DNA of 64,000 nucleotides from Begonia masoniana (GCA_022432975.1 CM039509.1:24831432-24895431), one strand, 5' to 3'; positions 1 through 13,131 are shown, numbered from the stretch's first letter. Made by a program: numbers and translations. Notes: generated from the letters alone by a model not told the origin.

Positions 1-810
1 GATGAGTTGTTCTTAGGGTTCATCAATTGCGCATCGCATATTAAGGGTCACAAATTCGGTAAAATATTCATCTACCGAGAGGCTATTTTACTTTAACGTG
101 TGGAGTTAATGAAAGAGTTCATGTTTATAGTGTCGGGGGACGAACCTATGATGCATTAAGTTTTTCATGGAAGTCCATGTAGTAACGGAGTTTCCTAAGG
201 TTCTAATTCGTTGGGCTTTGAGATTGGACCACCATAAAGCGGCGTGGCCCGTAAGTTCAAGAGAAGCTAATTGGATTTTTACTCGCTCGGAGTAATCATG
301 GCATTCGAAAACTCTCTCAACTTTATCGACCCAATCTAGATAAGTGTGCCCGTCACACGTTCCATTGAAAGGGGGAATTGAAATTTTGATATTGCGGAGG
401 TCGTCGTTGTCCCTACGACGATATGAGCGTTACTCTTCATCATCAACCCATTCCTCATCCTCCGACTCAAATTGACGGGATCTCCTTCTTCGGGGTTCAG
501 CCCATTCTTCCTCTATAGTTGGTTGAGGTGTAAGATTACGACGCCTAGGACGTTCGGGAATGATCCTAGAGGAGGTTTCTTGAGAAGGGACTTGTTCATT
601 GGTGTTTCTACGGGGAGGATTGCTTAAAAGAGATTGGACTTGTTGGGCTATGGTGTTAACTAAGCTCGTTAAGGCGTCAATTTGTCCTTGCATGCCTCCT
701 TGAGCACTAGTTTCATCTTCGTGACACGTAGGTTCGGGAGGGGAAGTGCCCCTTGCACGATTTGGTTCTTTGTTCGGTGTATCACGTGCAAAACCACTCC
801 TATTAGTCAT
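1..810 (-). pseudogene. Decayed gag of element L
   Basis: The first open segment (810-430) starts with Met-Thr-Asn-Arg and encodes a low-complexity Gag N-terminus rich in Arg, Pro and acidic residues. It hits a TAA at 430-432. Beyond that stop the same frame continues as typical gypsy capsid, with IPPFNGTCDG, YLDWVDKVERVFE and the tryptophan pair ALWWSNLKAQR. A second in-frame stop follows KHELFH near position 105. Gag forms the particle shell. With two stops and no pol in view this copy cannot make Gag. The match is to the retrotransposon gag domain (PF03732 type) and is recognised by eye. Confidence 0.8.
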
Positions 811-1886
811 AATTAATTGTTTAATTAAAATTCTAATTATTGTCTAAGTTGTTCCTCTTAATTAGTGAGATGATTATCTTGTTTAATGTCTTAGGAAAAT
901 TTAAGCACTAAGGTATATTATATTCTTAACTAAGACAATATTAAAAATAGGAATTATGCTCACTTAAGGAAACAACTTAATGATATCATTAAACACTTAC
1001 AATGTAATTATAGAAATGAATATTTTTCAATAAATGCTAATCACCACAAATTTAACCCAATTTAATCAAAGTTATCAATTTTACACCAAATCCACCCAAG
1101 ACAATATTAATATAAACTTAATTATTCCCAAAAACAGCAAGTAACAACATTAATTGACAAGTTTAATAAAGAGAAACATGCTGGAATTTTCAGAATAATA
1201 AGCAGAATTTTCTTAAGTACATGGATTCAATGTGATTGATTTTAACATGTGTCTTGTCACAAATTTTCTAGTTAACTTGTTGTACTCAAATGCTAGCATA
1301 AAATAGATGATTATAAGCTTAAACAAGGGGAAACAATCAGCAAATTAATATGAAGAACAAGGATAGTCATAAACCGAAAAGGAACAACACATGTAAACCG
1401 GTTTTATAGTTTTTAAATTTAGGCCAATTTTATGCATTCAAAAATATTCAAATTTTGGGGATATTTTAGATGCACATATGGAATTTAAACAAAACATTTA
1501 ATGCTAAAGGAAATACATCCGAATCAACCCAAAATTGAAGCTAACAAAGATTGCAAACCAAGAAAGGAAAACACCATTAATTCGATCTAGAATTTTGTCA
1601 TTAAAGCCAATTGCATAAATACCAATATGACCAGATTTTATGCTAAATTATAAGTAAATCTTAAATGCAAAAATCATGGTTCAAATCTAACACAAATAGA
1701 TAGAAATCTGAGGTACTAAAATAGGAAAACTGAAATGATAAAACATTAAGTATAAATCGATTTATATTCCTAGATTAGGTCTGATTTCATGCAACCTTTA
1801 ATCTGAATTTTTTTGACAAGTTAATAGCATAGATTTTTAGATGAAATAACATGGTTCAAATGTTAACATAAGGTGCTAAAGAAACC
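811..1886 (-). other. Leader of element L, distal part
   Basis: AT-rich non-coding DNA between the L gag start and solo LTR M. No open frame longer than background and no recognisable RNA gene. It resumes at 3092-3399 on the other side of M, so it is interrupted leader sequence and not intergenic space. Confidence 0.6.
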
Positions 1887-3086
1887 TGATATGCCCACGG
1901 CCCAAAATTCCCGAACACGAACCAAGGTACTTATTTCAATTATTTTATCTACTAATTGGTTCTTGAGTTTTGTAGGAAAATGTTTCTATGTAGCTTGGAA
2001 AAGATTCAAGAAGAGGGAATTTGTCTTCCCTTATCAAATATTGTAACCGAGCTTCTATTATTTTTAGAAAGCTTTTATCTTGTTTTGTTGGCAAATAATT
2101 ACCATATATTTTATGGCTTCAATTGCTAAGTTATTTTGGTAAGACAAACATTAGTCTTGTAAAAGACATGCATGCCTTAATATATTTTGTAACATTCAAT
2201 TGCTCAAAGGAGTTGACCAAAAGAATGGAGCAAGAGAATATCAAGAGGAGCTGCCACGTGGAGATGTATCCAAATTGAAGAACAATTGCTGTACCAAACT
2301 GGTTCACCCAACGCCTATTCTGTAGCCGGTTCACTCTAACGGCTATTCCCTTTCCAGACGCTCCAACGGCTCTCTGAAACGTTCAGTTTGCTCATTCCTC
2401 CTGTAGCTTTATAAATCTTTCTTTTCTCATTTGTAATTTTTAGTTGTTGAATGAAATATTTGGAAAACCAGAAGATTGTTTCTTCTTGAAGGAGTTCCTT
2501 CGTTGGTGCGTAGCACCGTGAGTTCGGTGATGATTCACCGAGGAGTCGCACCTCCATTGCTCTTCCAAGTTCTGGTTGCTTGGTTGAGCTCTCATCCCCA
2601 ATCTTCCCTCCAATCTCAGAAGGAGATGGAAAGCAGAGGAAGTTGGGTAAAAACCATTCGCCCCTACGCTGTGAATCGTCGCCAACTACGAATTCTTCAC
2701 CCGAGCGCCGAGTGCCCTGGGTCAGCTGCGGGCCTTATCCCATCTCCACCTTCGGCATCTTCTGTGGAAGAAGCACCGAAAGAACAGGGTAATTTTCGTC
2801 CTTCGCTGAATCGCTTATTCGGCCGTGAGGAGCATTTCCGCTGGCAATCGATCGCTCACGGATCGGCTGGGATTCCCTTTCCTTCAACGAAGTTCCTCAG
2901 AGGTATTTACAGGTTGTTTCTCACAAACCCAACTCGTAAATCCTCTCACCCACCTCCACGTTCAGTTTATGCTCATTTTAGGTTTCTTCTCTGTTTTGTT
3001 TCCTTTTTGCGTGCATTCCTTTCTCTGCTCGTAAGCTTCCGTAGATGAGAATCAAAGTGTCTTGAAGGGCACTCGGATCCCCATCA
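1887..3086 (+). mobile_element. Solo LTR M (1.2 kb) in the leader of L
   Basis: The segment starts TGATATGCCC and ends CCCCATCA, so it has TG...CA termini. It is flanked on both sides by AAACC (1882-1886 and 3087-3091), a perfect 5-bp target-site duplication. No internal domain or pol is present, so it is best read as a solo LTR left by LTR-LTR recombination. A TATA box (TTTATAAATC, about 2409-2418) suggests plus orientation. The open frames inside (for example 2476-3048) have no recognisable domain. The family is not the Tekay type seen elsewhere, because the termini differ. Confidence 0.8.
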
Positions 3087-3399
3087 AAACCGAGGCTAAA
3101 AACTAACAAAAACCGAGGAGAAGATTATGCCAAAACCAAGAACAAGATGAAGGAAAAACTGAGAGAAATTGAATCTTACCTTGGCCGAAATTATGCACAT
3201 TGCATACCACATTTTTCTACAATATTTTAAGCATTTAGATGACAAGAATAATGACAGAAAATATATGAGAAATAAAGCACAAAGTTAGCACAAATGTAGA
3301 TCCGAAATAATGCAAAAACGAAATGAGCCGCTATCCCGATTTGGTGTCGATTTTTGACTATTGTCATGGCCACTAAAACGCATTGTGGGAAGCCTTTTA

Positions 3400-3411
3400 G
3401 CTCTGATACCA
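3400..3411 (-). other. Primer binding site of element L (tRNA-iMet)
   Basis: The minus strand reads TGGTATCAGAGC, complementary to the 3' end of plant initiator tRNA-Met. It lies two bases from the LTR end, the standard place for priming minus-strand DNA. Confidence 0.85.
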
Positions 3412-3413
3412 CT

Positions 3414-4676
3414 TGACACGGAATCCCTTAGAGAATGGTCCATGTATAACCCACAAAATGTAAGAAATGTGCTCGGGTGCAAGTGTGATGCAAAACTCTA
3501 AAATAAAGAGAAGAAAATGGCAAGAAATATAACTAAAATGCATGAATGTAATATGGATGTGCGATGGCCGAGAATGATATGCATTATGTAGGCATGAAAT
3601 GTGAAAAAAAATAAAAAAATAGATGAAGAGAAAAGTGTGTGAAATAGTGAAGTGATGAATGATAATAACAAGAAATAAATGACAAGAAGATAAAGGTGGA
3701 GAGTGTGATATTGATGGCCGAATTTAAAGGTGGGAATGTGTGTGAAAGTGAAGCGGAAATGAAAATAATGGAAATACCGTTGGCGGACCCGTAGAGCGAT
3801 CTTACGGTTTAAGCTCTCGGGTAAACAATTTTCCCGGAGGAAAAACGACCACCGAAGGCCGGGATTTTCGTTCTCAATTCTGACTCCCAATGGAGAAGGC
3901 GAGAAAATGAGTAAGAATTAACTTAGCAACCCAAGCTAAGTTAATAATGGAGGGCTACTCCACTTGATTCAAAGAACCAAGGAAAAACACCTAATGCTAA
4001 CCATCTTGGAGTAGAGAAATAGAAATTTTATAAATGAGCAAAAATTGTCATACATGCACCAATGCCATGAATTAATAGAGTCCTAGGGTGGATTATTAGG
4101 GTTTCCATAAGGATGAATGAATGGTGGCCCTTGGATGAAAAAAGATGGATGGCCAAGATCAAAGCAAACAAGCACACATTCTAGGGAGGAGATGAATGTC
4201 ATGCCTAAAGGGATCAATGGAGGGAATCTTGCCACATCATCAATCAATGTTGCCACTAACTCTTGTACCTGCAAAATCATACCTTTAAATGTTAGCTCTT
4301 CTTTGGGCCATGGCTTCCTTTGGGCTCCATTTGTTGTAGAATTTTTCCTTTGAATATTTGAGTTGAAATTCTTCAACCCATAATCCACCAACATTCATCT
4401 AACCCTAACCACACAATCTAATGCATGTAATGCAATTATAAAATCCATACAATAAAGGCGAATGTATGCCAAATAAGTTCGAAAATAAAAATTACAAATT
4501 ATTGGGCTGGGAAGACAAATTCCCATAGGCCGAATGGTGAATCCTTCCATGTGCTCCCAAATGCATTCCTTCCTAAAAAATATTCCTACAAAAAGAAAAC
4601 ACGTAATAAGTAGAGAGATGATAAAAAGCTTGGGACTTTACTAATTTTTCTTTTAATTGCAACCCGAGGCACGTCA
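3414..4676 (-). repeat. 5' LTR of element L
   Basis: On the plus strand it starts TGACACGGAA next to the PBS and ends GGCACGTCA immediately before integrase codons of element K (GDEVYLK from 4677). The ends are therefore TG...CA with roughly inverted TGACACG/CACGTCA termini, 1263 bp. It holds only incidental open frames (4083-4394 and 3498-3890 minus). The right boundary is set by where the K coding match begins, so it could be off by a few bases. The target duplication cannot be checked because the left flank is outside the window. Confidence 0.65.
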
Positions 4677-5092
4677 GGTGACGAAGTATACTTGAAGATT
4701 TCTCCGTTTAAAGGTGTTATACGGTTTGAAAAAAGGGGCAAGTTGAACCCTCGTTATGTGGGGCCCTTTCCTATTTTGAAGAGGATCGGGACTATGGCGT
4801 ACATGTTATAACTTCCGACGTCCATGGAAGGTATCCACAACGTGTTTCACGTGTCTTCGCTTAGAAAGTGTCTACGTGATCCGTCGCATGTCGTGGAAGC
4901 CAAGGAGATCGAGGTACAGCCAACACTGACTTATGTGGAGAAGCCAGTGCGAATTATAGAGTCTTCCATCAAGGTATTGCGAAATAAAGAAATCCCGCTA
5001 GTCAAAGTCTTATGGCGGAACCACGACGTGGAAGAAGCGACTTGGGAGAGGCAGCAGGATATGATGTCTAAGTATCCTGAACTGTTTGTATA
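4677..5092 (+). pseudogene. Integrase C-terminus and chromodomain of Tekay element K
   Basis: Translation gives [13 protein letters not shown], the GPF motif (YVGPFPILKRIG), then MEGIHNVFHVS and a C-terminal chromodomain-like block ending EEATWERQQDMM-KYPELFV. In chromoviruses this module is thought to steer integration toward marked chromatin. One in-frame TAA interrupts it near 4807, where related copies have a codon for Gln, so the C-terminal 89 codons read from a later Met at 4824. The upstream part of the polyprotein has been displaced by the insertion of L. It is most like element D and matches element A well. Confidence 0.85.
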
Positions 5093-5133
5093 ATCAAATT
5101 TTGAGGACAAAATTTTAAATAAGGTGGATGGAA

Positions 5134-7401
5134 TGTAACACCCAGTTTTATGAGATTTTTATTATTTCAATATAAAATGGCATTTTTGTAAATATGTCAG
5201 GTTAAGTCTGTTTTACAAACGGAAAGTTGTAATGGAGCCCCGGTAATAAATTAGAATTTTCGGTGAAAAGTGAAAATTTGGGAAAACTGGATCGTTAACT
5301 AAATAACGAAATAAGTGGACGATTACATAAAAAATCAAAGGAAAGGGCAAAGCCATAATTTTGCAAGCCAAAATTTAATAAAATACAACAAATCTCTCCC
5401 TCCCTCGACACTTAACATTTTCTCCCAAAATTTCCCTCCCCCCAAGCGATTTTCTTCTCCCTCGCGCGACCCTCTTCTACGGCGACTCAAGCTTTCCTCC
5501 GATCGACTTCCGTTCTTCGCGTTTTCTCCTTCAATCGACACTCTAAGTAAGGTTTTATGGTTTTAGAAAGCTTATTCGTGGTTTTAGGGTTGTAAAAATG
5601 ATTAGGGTTCGTTTAGGGTTTTGTTAAAAACGTGAACTATGGTTGAAAATCGATAGGTTATCGTGTTTATGATTCTAATAGGCGTATTTATGGTGATTTG
5701 AGAGAGTTAGTTGGAACTAATGACGGTTGTTGAGGTTTTGGGTGGTTGAAGGTTTTAAAAACCCCATTAATGGAGGTTTAGAAATTCATGAGCGCGAATT
5801 GCTTGATAAAATGCCTCAACGAGTTAAATTAGAGTTTTAGGAGATTTCTTTAGTTAAGGTTTCGTTAGTTTGGAAGTTTAATGGTTTAAACACGATTTTA
5901 ATGAAAAATGTGTGAAATTGCCATAGGTGAACAATGCTCGTAGACGGAGCTTAAATTGCAACGGACGCGAGGTAAGTCTTTGTGATTTGTTTGGCCGATT
6001 GGCCTACACCATAAGATATGTTGATTGAGGAAATTGAAGATGTAAAATGTGTTGGGTAGATAGGTTGGGTAGTTAGTATTAGCTTTGGTTAAGTTGTTGA
6101 TTGTTTAAGTTTATTGTTTGTATGTCTCGATTTCGTTTATGGCATAGCACATGTTCACGCATCATTGTTTTTGAACGGTATGAAAAAGAGATTTCTATGA
6201 ATATTTTCATGAAAAAGAAAAGGTTAAAGAAAAGGTAAAAAGTATTTAATGATGGTCACGTCGTTGGCAGTGGTTCAGACATGGCTGTCGGATGAAAAAT
6301 GTTTTTCCCCCGGTTAGATACGAGGGGCTATCCAATCGTCGGATGTGCTGCTCCTATCTAGCGAGAGTGAAGCCCCGGTGACATAAATGAAATGAAATGA
6401 ATAGCGAAAAGGTAGGATGCATGTTTTACGAACCGCATACGCATAGCATTCACGTGCATTCACATAGACTTACTAAGCCTCTAGCTCACATTTTAATTTT
6501 ATGATGTAGGTGATTTTGAGACAAGTGAGGATGAAGTTCCCCTGTCTGAAGTATGAGCACGTTGAAGGAGAATGGCCCGTGGGAGTGCACTGGCAGTCAG
6601 TGTGAATTCTGACCCGTGGGGACGTAAGTAAGTTTTTGGGATTTTGATAGATAGAAATATAGGAAAAATTGTATAGATAACTTATTTTAGGACGTTTGGT
6701 GATTGGATAGATAATATACAGTATTTTCTTGTATTTTTGATAATTTCAAACAGGGGGAATTGTTCAATTTTTAAACAGAACCACGCGGTTTGTTTTTATG
6801 AAATTTGGTTATGTTTTAAATGTGATTTGAGTCGGTAAACGGGTGATTGGTAGTGTTGTTATGTTGAAGGTTGTTATGAAATGTTTAGAGGTGATTTGAT
6901 GAGAGAAAAATTGTGAAGTGTTTAAGCGTGATGTGTAGGAAAAAAATTGAAAGGAGAAAGGAAGAGAAGGAAGAAGAGGCAGCTCTCTGGAAAATTTGGA
7001 TTCCAGAGAGCTTGCCGATCGATCGCCAGGGAAGGCGATCGATCGGCCCTCTTTGTAACACCCGAGTTTTTTGGGTTTCCGCTCCAAGGCTATTTTCGTA
7101 AATAAGTAAATTAGGTCCGTTTTGCGAGCGGATAGTTTTATTAGGACCCTAGAAATTTATGGGGGTTTGTAGAAGAATAAGTGAAATTTTAGAAACCCAA
7201 ATCGGGAAGAGTAATGCTAGAGTTCCCGTTTTAGCCTTTTAGTATATTAATTCGTAAAAATAGTAAATCAAGTCCGTTTTACGAAAAGAAAGTGTTATTA
7301 GGGTCCTAACGATTAATGTGAATTTGTGGAGATATACGAGATTTAACGAGAGTCGAAACGATAAACGAGGATTAATAAATGGTTAGTTTTATTATTAGTT
7401 A

Positions 7402-7432
<31 letters not shown>

Positions 7433-9977
7433 AATAATACAATAAAAAAAACAACAGAATGGCCTTCGGCCATTCTGTTTCGAGCTCCAGCCCGACGCCG
7501 AGAGAGATGAGGAGACGACGGCGACCTCTCCTCTGATGAACACCGGCGTTCTCCGGCCAGACGACGGCGACGGGAGATTCCGGTCGACTCCACGCACGAA
7601 CCACCTGGTATGGCTCGGTTTCTCCCCTGTTTTGGTTCGGTTTTCACCCTGTTTCGGGTTTGTTCATGGCCGACTGTGACGAGCCGGTTTTGGCTCCGAT
7701 CGCCGGCCGTTTTAGGTCACTTCCGGCGTTGGTTTGCCAACCCTGGGGCCGGCTATTGTTACTTGGCCGTGGAATGCTCAATTTGAGCGAAAAACAGTGA
7801 GTGCCCGATTAGGGCAATTTCGGTTTGTGGTTGGAAACTTCGATTTTTGATTAGATTATTCTAATTAAGGGTATATGGGGTTGATTGGTGAAAAGATTGA
7901 TGGAATTTGATGAAAAATCAAAAAGGGGGAAAATTCCGAGAAAGGGGCAGTTCAGGTTTTGCCCTTTTTGACCTAGTTCCGGTCATTTGTTTTAAAATTT
8001 CTTTTGGCAGATTAAAATAGGTTATTAGAGGAGTACGTCGCCGCTGGAATCGTTCGATTCCGATAACCGACGCGAAAGTTACGCGCGTTCGAAGTTTTAG
8101 GTCGGTTTTTACCGAACCCAAATTAGTGGCCCATTTAATTAGGTTTTAGTTGGATTTGGCTAGAGACTTAGTTTAAGTTTAGAGTTCGTTTATTTAGGAT
8201 CGGTTTTAATGCCTTAATTGTGAAATGCTTTAGGTGGAGACGACCTTTGGACGGTGCTCGGCTTACTACGGACGCCAGGTAAGTGGATGTTAGGCTTCCG
8301 GCCCCTAAGGCCCTACATCATGTCAACGTTAGGTTTTTCTGTTTTGATGATGATTTTCTGATTGTGGGGATTAATGAGTCGGGTAGCTTAGAATGTTAGT
8401 TGTTTGTGAAGTTCGTTAAGAATAGTATATGTCCATGTACGTAGTGAATTGTTTGATGATATGTCGTACATAGATTTTCTCATGCATCATGTTTTAAAAG
8501 AAAAGTACGAAAATGTTTTAGCATATGATTTCACGATTTAAACGTAGAAACGACAACGATGTAAAACGAAAATGTATAGTGTCTGAGGGAAGTGGTTCAC
8601 CCTTTAGATGTAAAGTTGTGGAACGTCCAGAAAATGTATGATATCTGAGGGAAGTGGTTCACCCTTCAGATAAAGATTTATATGTGGAACGTCTAGAGAT
8701 GGAGAAACTAATCCGCCCTCCATTGGTAGAGGATTACATGTATGTACGATAGAAACGAAATGAATATGTATGATGAAATGAAACAAAATGAAATGAAACG
8801 AAACGATTAAGTACGATGAAACTGTAGAACTGCATATGTTAAGCAAAATGTTTTAAATTCATATAGTGCATCCCCTTACTAAGCATTAGGCTTACTGTTT
8901 ATGTTGCATGATGTAGGTGACAAGTGTGAACTCGATGACAAAGAATAGGTGGTCAACGGATGGTGCTCGTGGCGACGGGGTGTGTTTTGGTTTGGCTTGA
9001 TAATCCGATGGTGTGCCCCGAACTGTTTTGGTGGCAAATGATGTGAGTTAGTCTTTGTCGGTTGGTAGGTCTACGTGTCGGTTTAATTTGCGAAAGTATC
9101 AAAGTGTTTAAGTATGTAGATTGGATGTTTTGATAGAAAAATATATGTATAGTTGAGTTTTGATGTATATGTAGTGGTAGTAGATTGTTTAGAATGTGGA
9201 GTCTTAATTTTAGAAATATACTGGAACTGTTTGGGTTATTTTAAAACAGGTAAGGATATGCTCGATTTTTAGAGCGATCCACGCAGTTCGTTTTCTTGAG
9301 TTTTTCCGAAATTGTAGGTTATATTAGTGTCGTGTTTTGATGATCGACGAATGAGTGATTTTAAGGGATTTCAATAATCCGAGACTTCGATTTAATGGTT
9401 TAAAAGTCGAAACGTTATGAGTGATATAAAAAGAAAAATTTACGTGGTTACGAGAGTTTAAAGTTAAGGTTACGTTATGGTTAGTTTGTTTAAGGGTTTT
9501 GGGAAGTGTTTTGTTTTAAAAAAATAAATAAATAGAAAAGAAGTAATGATTATGTTCACGGCAAGTCCGTGGCGGCCCTGATCGGGTTGGGGTCGTCACA
9601 CTCTTTGGTCACGCTATGGAAGAAATTCTAGAGCGTGTGCCGATCGATCGGTTGGTGATCGATCGCAGGGGCGATCGATCGCCGTTATGTGGGGCGATCG
9701 ATAGCCGTTATGTGGGGCGATCGATCGCCCCCCCCCCCCCTTATTTTGGTTCAGCCTATCGATCGGCTGAAATGGCTTATCGATCGGCCATGTAAAAATT
9801 TTGGGCAGTTGCCATTTTTTTCCTTGCTTGTTGATCAACGATTTCATTAAGTGTTTATATGTTTTTATCAAATAGTTTTCAAAAGATTTCCCACAAATTA
9901 GGCTTTGATTAATGTTAGAAAAAATTTTAAAAGAAAAATTCATGGGAATTTCGGGTATATGAAATTGGGACGTTGCA
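5134..9977 (+). repeat. 3' LTR of element K, split by a solo LTR
   Basis: Begins TGTAACACCC right after a purine tract (AAGGTGGATGGAA) and ends near GGGACGTTGCA at 9977, a decayed form of the usual GGGTCGTTACA. Without the insertion at 7054-9600 it is about 2.3 kb. It contains the shared leader cassette: donor GTAAGG at 5547, telo-box repeats at 5583-5620, acceptor at 5926, a 45-base exon-like block 5927-5971, donor GTAAGT at 5972 and acceptor ATGTAG ending 6509. A GCTCTCTGG hairpin lies at 6982-7011, followed by GATCGATC palindromes on both sides of the insertion and a poly-C run near 9730. Confidence 0.8.
7054..9600 (+). mobile_element. Solo Tekay-type LTR I2
   Basis: A 2547-bp segment starting TGTAACACCC and ending GGGTCGTCACA, flanked by CTCTT at 7049-7053 and 9601-9605 (perfect target duplication). 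No internal domain, so it is a solo LTR. The same family reappears, truncated, at 60666. It carries the leader cassette: possible donor at 7608, acceptor at 8233, 45-base block 8234-8278, donor GTAAGT at 8279, acceptor ATGTAG ending 8916. A block of about 65 bp is duplicated at 8570-8700 (TCTGAGGGAAGTGGTTCACC in each copy), and an (ATT)n microsatellite lies near 7405-7432. Confidence 0.9.
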
Positions 9978-10525
9978 CGTTAAATGGGCAAACAGCCTAA
10001 CGCCATCCCGGCTCAACGACAAACACCCCGACGTGATATCCGAAGAACAATCTCAAAAGTTTTATCAAATTACTACAACACACAAAACCTCAACGTAATT
10101 ACACATGGGAAGAATTAGAAGAATCTTATTGGTATAATCAAATCATCGTATTGGTATAATTAAGCCATCGTATTGGCGATTGGCTAAAATCCAAACTTAT
10201 ATTAAAGAGATTAATAGTAAAACCCTTTTGTTTATTCACTCATAAATTAACAAATAATTAGCCTACCATAATGGCTCTAATACCAAAGAAGGGGAGGATC
10301 GAATAATCACACTTAATTTATTAAACAAAAGATGTTAATTACAAAAGAGGAGGAGAGAAACTTACAAGATGGAGAACAATAGCCTGAAGGAGAGTATAAA
10401 CACAATCTTCAGCATTGGAAGTTTTTTAGATAGTGTGTGGTTGACCCGTTGTTGGATCAGTAATTGTTTCAGGAAAATTTTCTAATTTTACTGCATGTAA
10501 AATTTCTAGTTGTTGAGAAGTAGTA
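9978..10525 (-). other. Possible pararetrovirus-like remnant
   Basis: Between the end of the K LTR and the start of the D LTR. On the minus strand an open stretch of about 30 codons ends at a stop near 10430. About 150 bases further on lies TGGTATTAGAGCC (complement at 10273-10285), one change from a tRNA-Met primer site. An open reading frame end followed by an intergenic region with a Met-tRNA site fits a plant pararetrovirus, and related-looking sequence lies at 54660. The evidence is thin; it could equally be an old LTR element leader. Confidence 0.3.
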
Positions 10526-13131
10526 TGTTACACCCCGTAAATTTACCCTCGTACTATTCTTAAAAATCACGAAAAATTTAAACTTTCATTCATTCCTTTT
10601 CATCATGCATGTACACGGGTATTCAGCGGAAGACTATTCATTTGTGAAAACCTAAAATAAAATTAAACTTAGATGTGAATGGTAAAACAATAGAAATATG
10701 GGCAGAGAATAAAATTTTCCTCTCAGGTTTCATCAAAGGAACAATAGAAATCTTAACTTTTTCTATTGGGTTTCATTGAAGGAATTGTGTTTTTCCTCTC
10801 GGGTTTCACCAAAGGGATGGACAACAGAATTGAGAGGCAGAATGGATGTTTAAAACAGAAGACGGAATGGACGTTTAAAATAGAAGACATAATGGACGTT
10901 TGAAATAGCAGACAGAGTGGACGACGGAAATAGCACATAACGTGGACGTTTAAAATAAAGGACAGAAAAGAAGACAGAATGGACGTTTGAAATAGCAGAC
11001 AGAGTGGACGACGGAAATAGCAGATAACGTGGACGACAGAAGCATACGGCAACGTGGACGACAGAAGCAGAAGGCGACGTGGACGACAGTTCTCGCCCAT
11101 AGACTTCATTCGTCCACGGACTCTATTCGTCCCCGAGGCTTATTCGTCCACGGACTTTAGACAATGACTTTCTTACAGAAATAATTAACCGAAACTCATA
11201 CAATTTCCCCCCCTTATTTCACCCATTACCCGAACGATTGCCCCCTTTATGGCGACCGATCGGCTAGCTCTCTGGATTTTGTCCGGAGAGCTGTTTTCAC
11301 CATCTTTCCCCTGCATAATCTAAAATAATCAAACAACCTAAAATGGCACTTCTCATCTCAAATCATCAAACCTATTATCAACCTTAAGTCAATTCAATTC
11401 ATTAAAATCTAATCTATTTCAATTATCAATCAACCCAGTTCATCAATCTCCAAACATACATAAACATTTCTCCCAACAGAAACATATATCGTAAAATTTC
11501 CAGAGACAACAAAGTTTTCTAAATTATTAAAACATCCATCTATCAATTTATCCAAAGTACGAGACATCCTAAAATGGTTCTATCTATACAAATCTCCTAT
11601 CTAATCCACCATCAGCCCAAAATATCCCAAAAATCCTCAAAACACCTACTTACATCCCCATGGGTCAAAATAAGCACCGACTGCCCAGCGCACTCTGACG
11701 GGCCAACCTTCTTCAACCTGCTCATTCCTCGGGTGGAGGGATCTCATCCTCACCTGTATCGAAATTACCTACACCATACAGACAACTATGAGCTAAAGGC
11801 TACGTAAGCTTCGTAAATGCAAATGCATGTTGTACATATGAGGTTCGGAAATCATGCAGGCATTTTAATCATTTCATTGCAGAACAGATGGTTACAGAAC
11901 AGAACGTCACTAGGGTCTAACTCTCACCAGATGGAGAGGGCACGTCTGGCGGTTAGACAGCCCTTTCCATCTACCAGGGGGAAAACATGCTTCCATTCGT
12001 AAACAGCCATGTCTGAACCCCACCCCGTCGTGACCAGATTACGTATATTCGTTTCCTTTTTTTTTTCTTAAACACATGCAGAAATCTATTTTCATGCTAT
12101 TTTAAAGAACGTGATGCATGTACAGAAAAGGGCATAATTTAAACATACATTGTGTGTACCGTTAAGACGATAAAAACATAACCTATAAAAGCAGCTAATC
12201 CTAACTACCCAACCAAGGCAATTAAACAAATAAAACTCCAATATTCCTCAACGCAACTTCGACATATGGTGTAGGCCAATCGGCCACAGTAAGTCACGAG
12301 AACTTACCTCACCTCCGTTACGATTTAAGCTCCGTCCACGAGCGTTGTTCACTTAAGGCAATTCACAACAATCGTCGTTAAAACGAGTTTAAATCGTTAA
12401 ACATCCGAACTAACGAAACCTTTAACTAAAGGAATTTCCTAAAACTCTAATTTAACTCATTGAGGCATTTTATCGAGCAATTCACGCTCGACACCTTAAA
12501 ATCTCCATTAACAGAGTTTTCCAAACCTCAAACATCCACAAACCCTAACATTCCTCAATAAATCGATTAACTTCGTCCACTAACTACCAATACATCGATT
12601 AGGGTCGTAAATAAGGTAACCCTAACAATTTTTTTAACTTAATCCAACAGTTTCTCAAAAGCCCTAAACGAAACTCTAACCGTTTTAACCCGTGAAAACT
12701 GAAATCTAACGTCCGAAAGCTATAGAATCTTACTTAGGGTTGTGGAAGGAGAATAAATCGCGAAGAAAATCGATTGATCAGAGAGAAAAATCACCGGCGT
12801 GAGGGAGGAGTCGTCGCCTGGAATGAAATCGCCAGAGAGGGAGGAAAAGAAAATCGTGAAGTATTCTGGAGAAGAAAAGGCTTTTGCCTTATTTTATAAA
12901 ATTGACTCGACCGTTTTGCCCTTCCTTTGAATTTATATTAGTTTCGTCCTTTGTTTCGTTATTTAGCTAACCATTCGGTTTCTCCAAAATTTCCTTACTT
13001 CTTCTAAAATCCATATTAATAATTAGGATTCTAATAAGGCTCTCAATTCGCAAAATGGGCTTAATTTGACATATTTACAATAATGAAATTATACATTGAA
13101 ATATTAAAATCCCGTAAAACCAGGTGTTACA
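10526..13131 (-). repeat. 3' LTR of element D
   Basis: Plus-strand ends are TGTTACACCC and CCAGGTGTTACA, so the minus strand reads TGTAACACC...GTAACA, 2606 bp. The first 450 bp match the remnant of the 5' LTR at 41385. Leader cassette on the minus strand: donor GTAAGT at 12307-12302, an exon-like block of 44-45 bases (12351-12308) whose acceptor has drifted by one base, and the second acceptor TGTAG at about 11770. A GCTCTCTGG hairpin lies at 11267-11291, and the distal end has repeated GGACG-type motifs (10820-11090). Confidence 0.85.

Larger units (their letters stand above)
1..4676 (-). mobile_element. Ty3/gypsy element L, 5' part only (gag, leader, PBS, 5' LTR)
   Basis: Minus-strand LTR retrotransposon that runs off the left edge of the window. 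Reading from high to low coordinates it has a 5' LTR (3414-4676), a tRNA-iMet primer site (3400-3411), a leader of about 1.4 kb once the solo LTR at 1887-3086 is subtracted, and a decayed gag (810-1). Its LTR begins abruptly beside integrase codons of the plus-strand Tekay element at 4677, so L is inserted in that integrase. Its gag differs from the Tekay gags elsewhere here, so it is a separate gypsy lineage, perhaps Reina- or Galadriel-like; that is an inference from the gag alone. Pol lies outside the window. Confidence 0.75.

Noticed and set aside
2476..3048. 190-codon plus-strand open frame
   Set aside because: Lies wholly inside solo LTR M, has no recognisable domain and overlaps other open frames.
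4083..4394. 103-codon minus-strand open frame in the L LTR
   Set aside because: No domain, mirrored by an open frame on the other strand, and inside LTR sequence.
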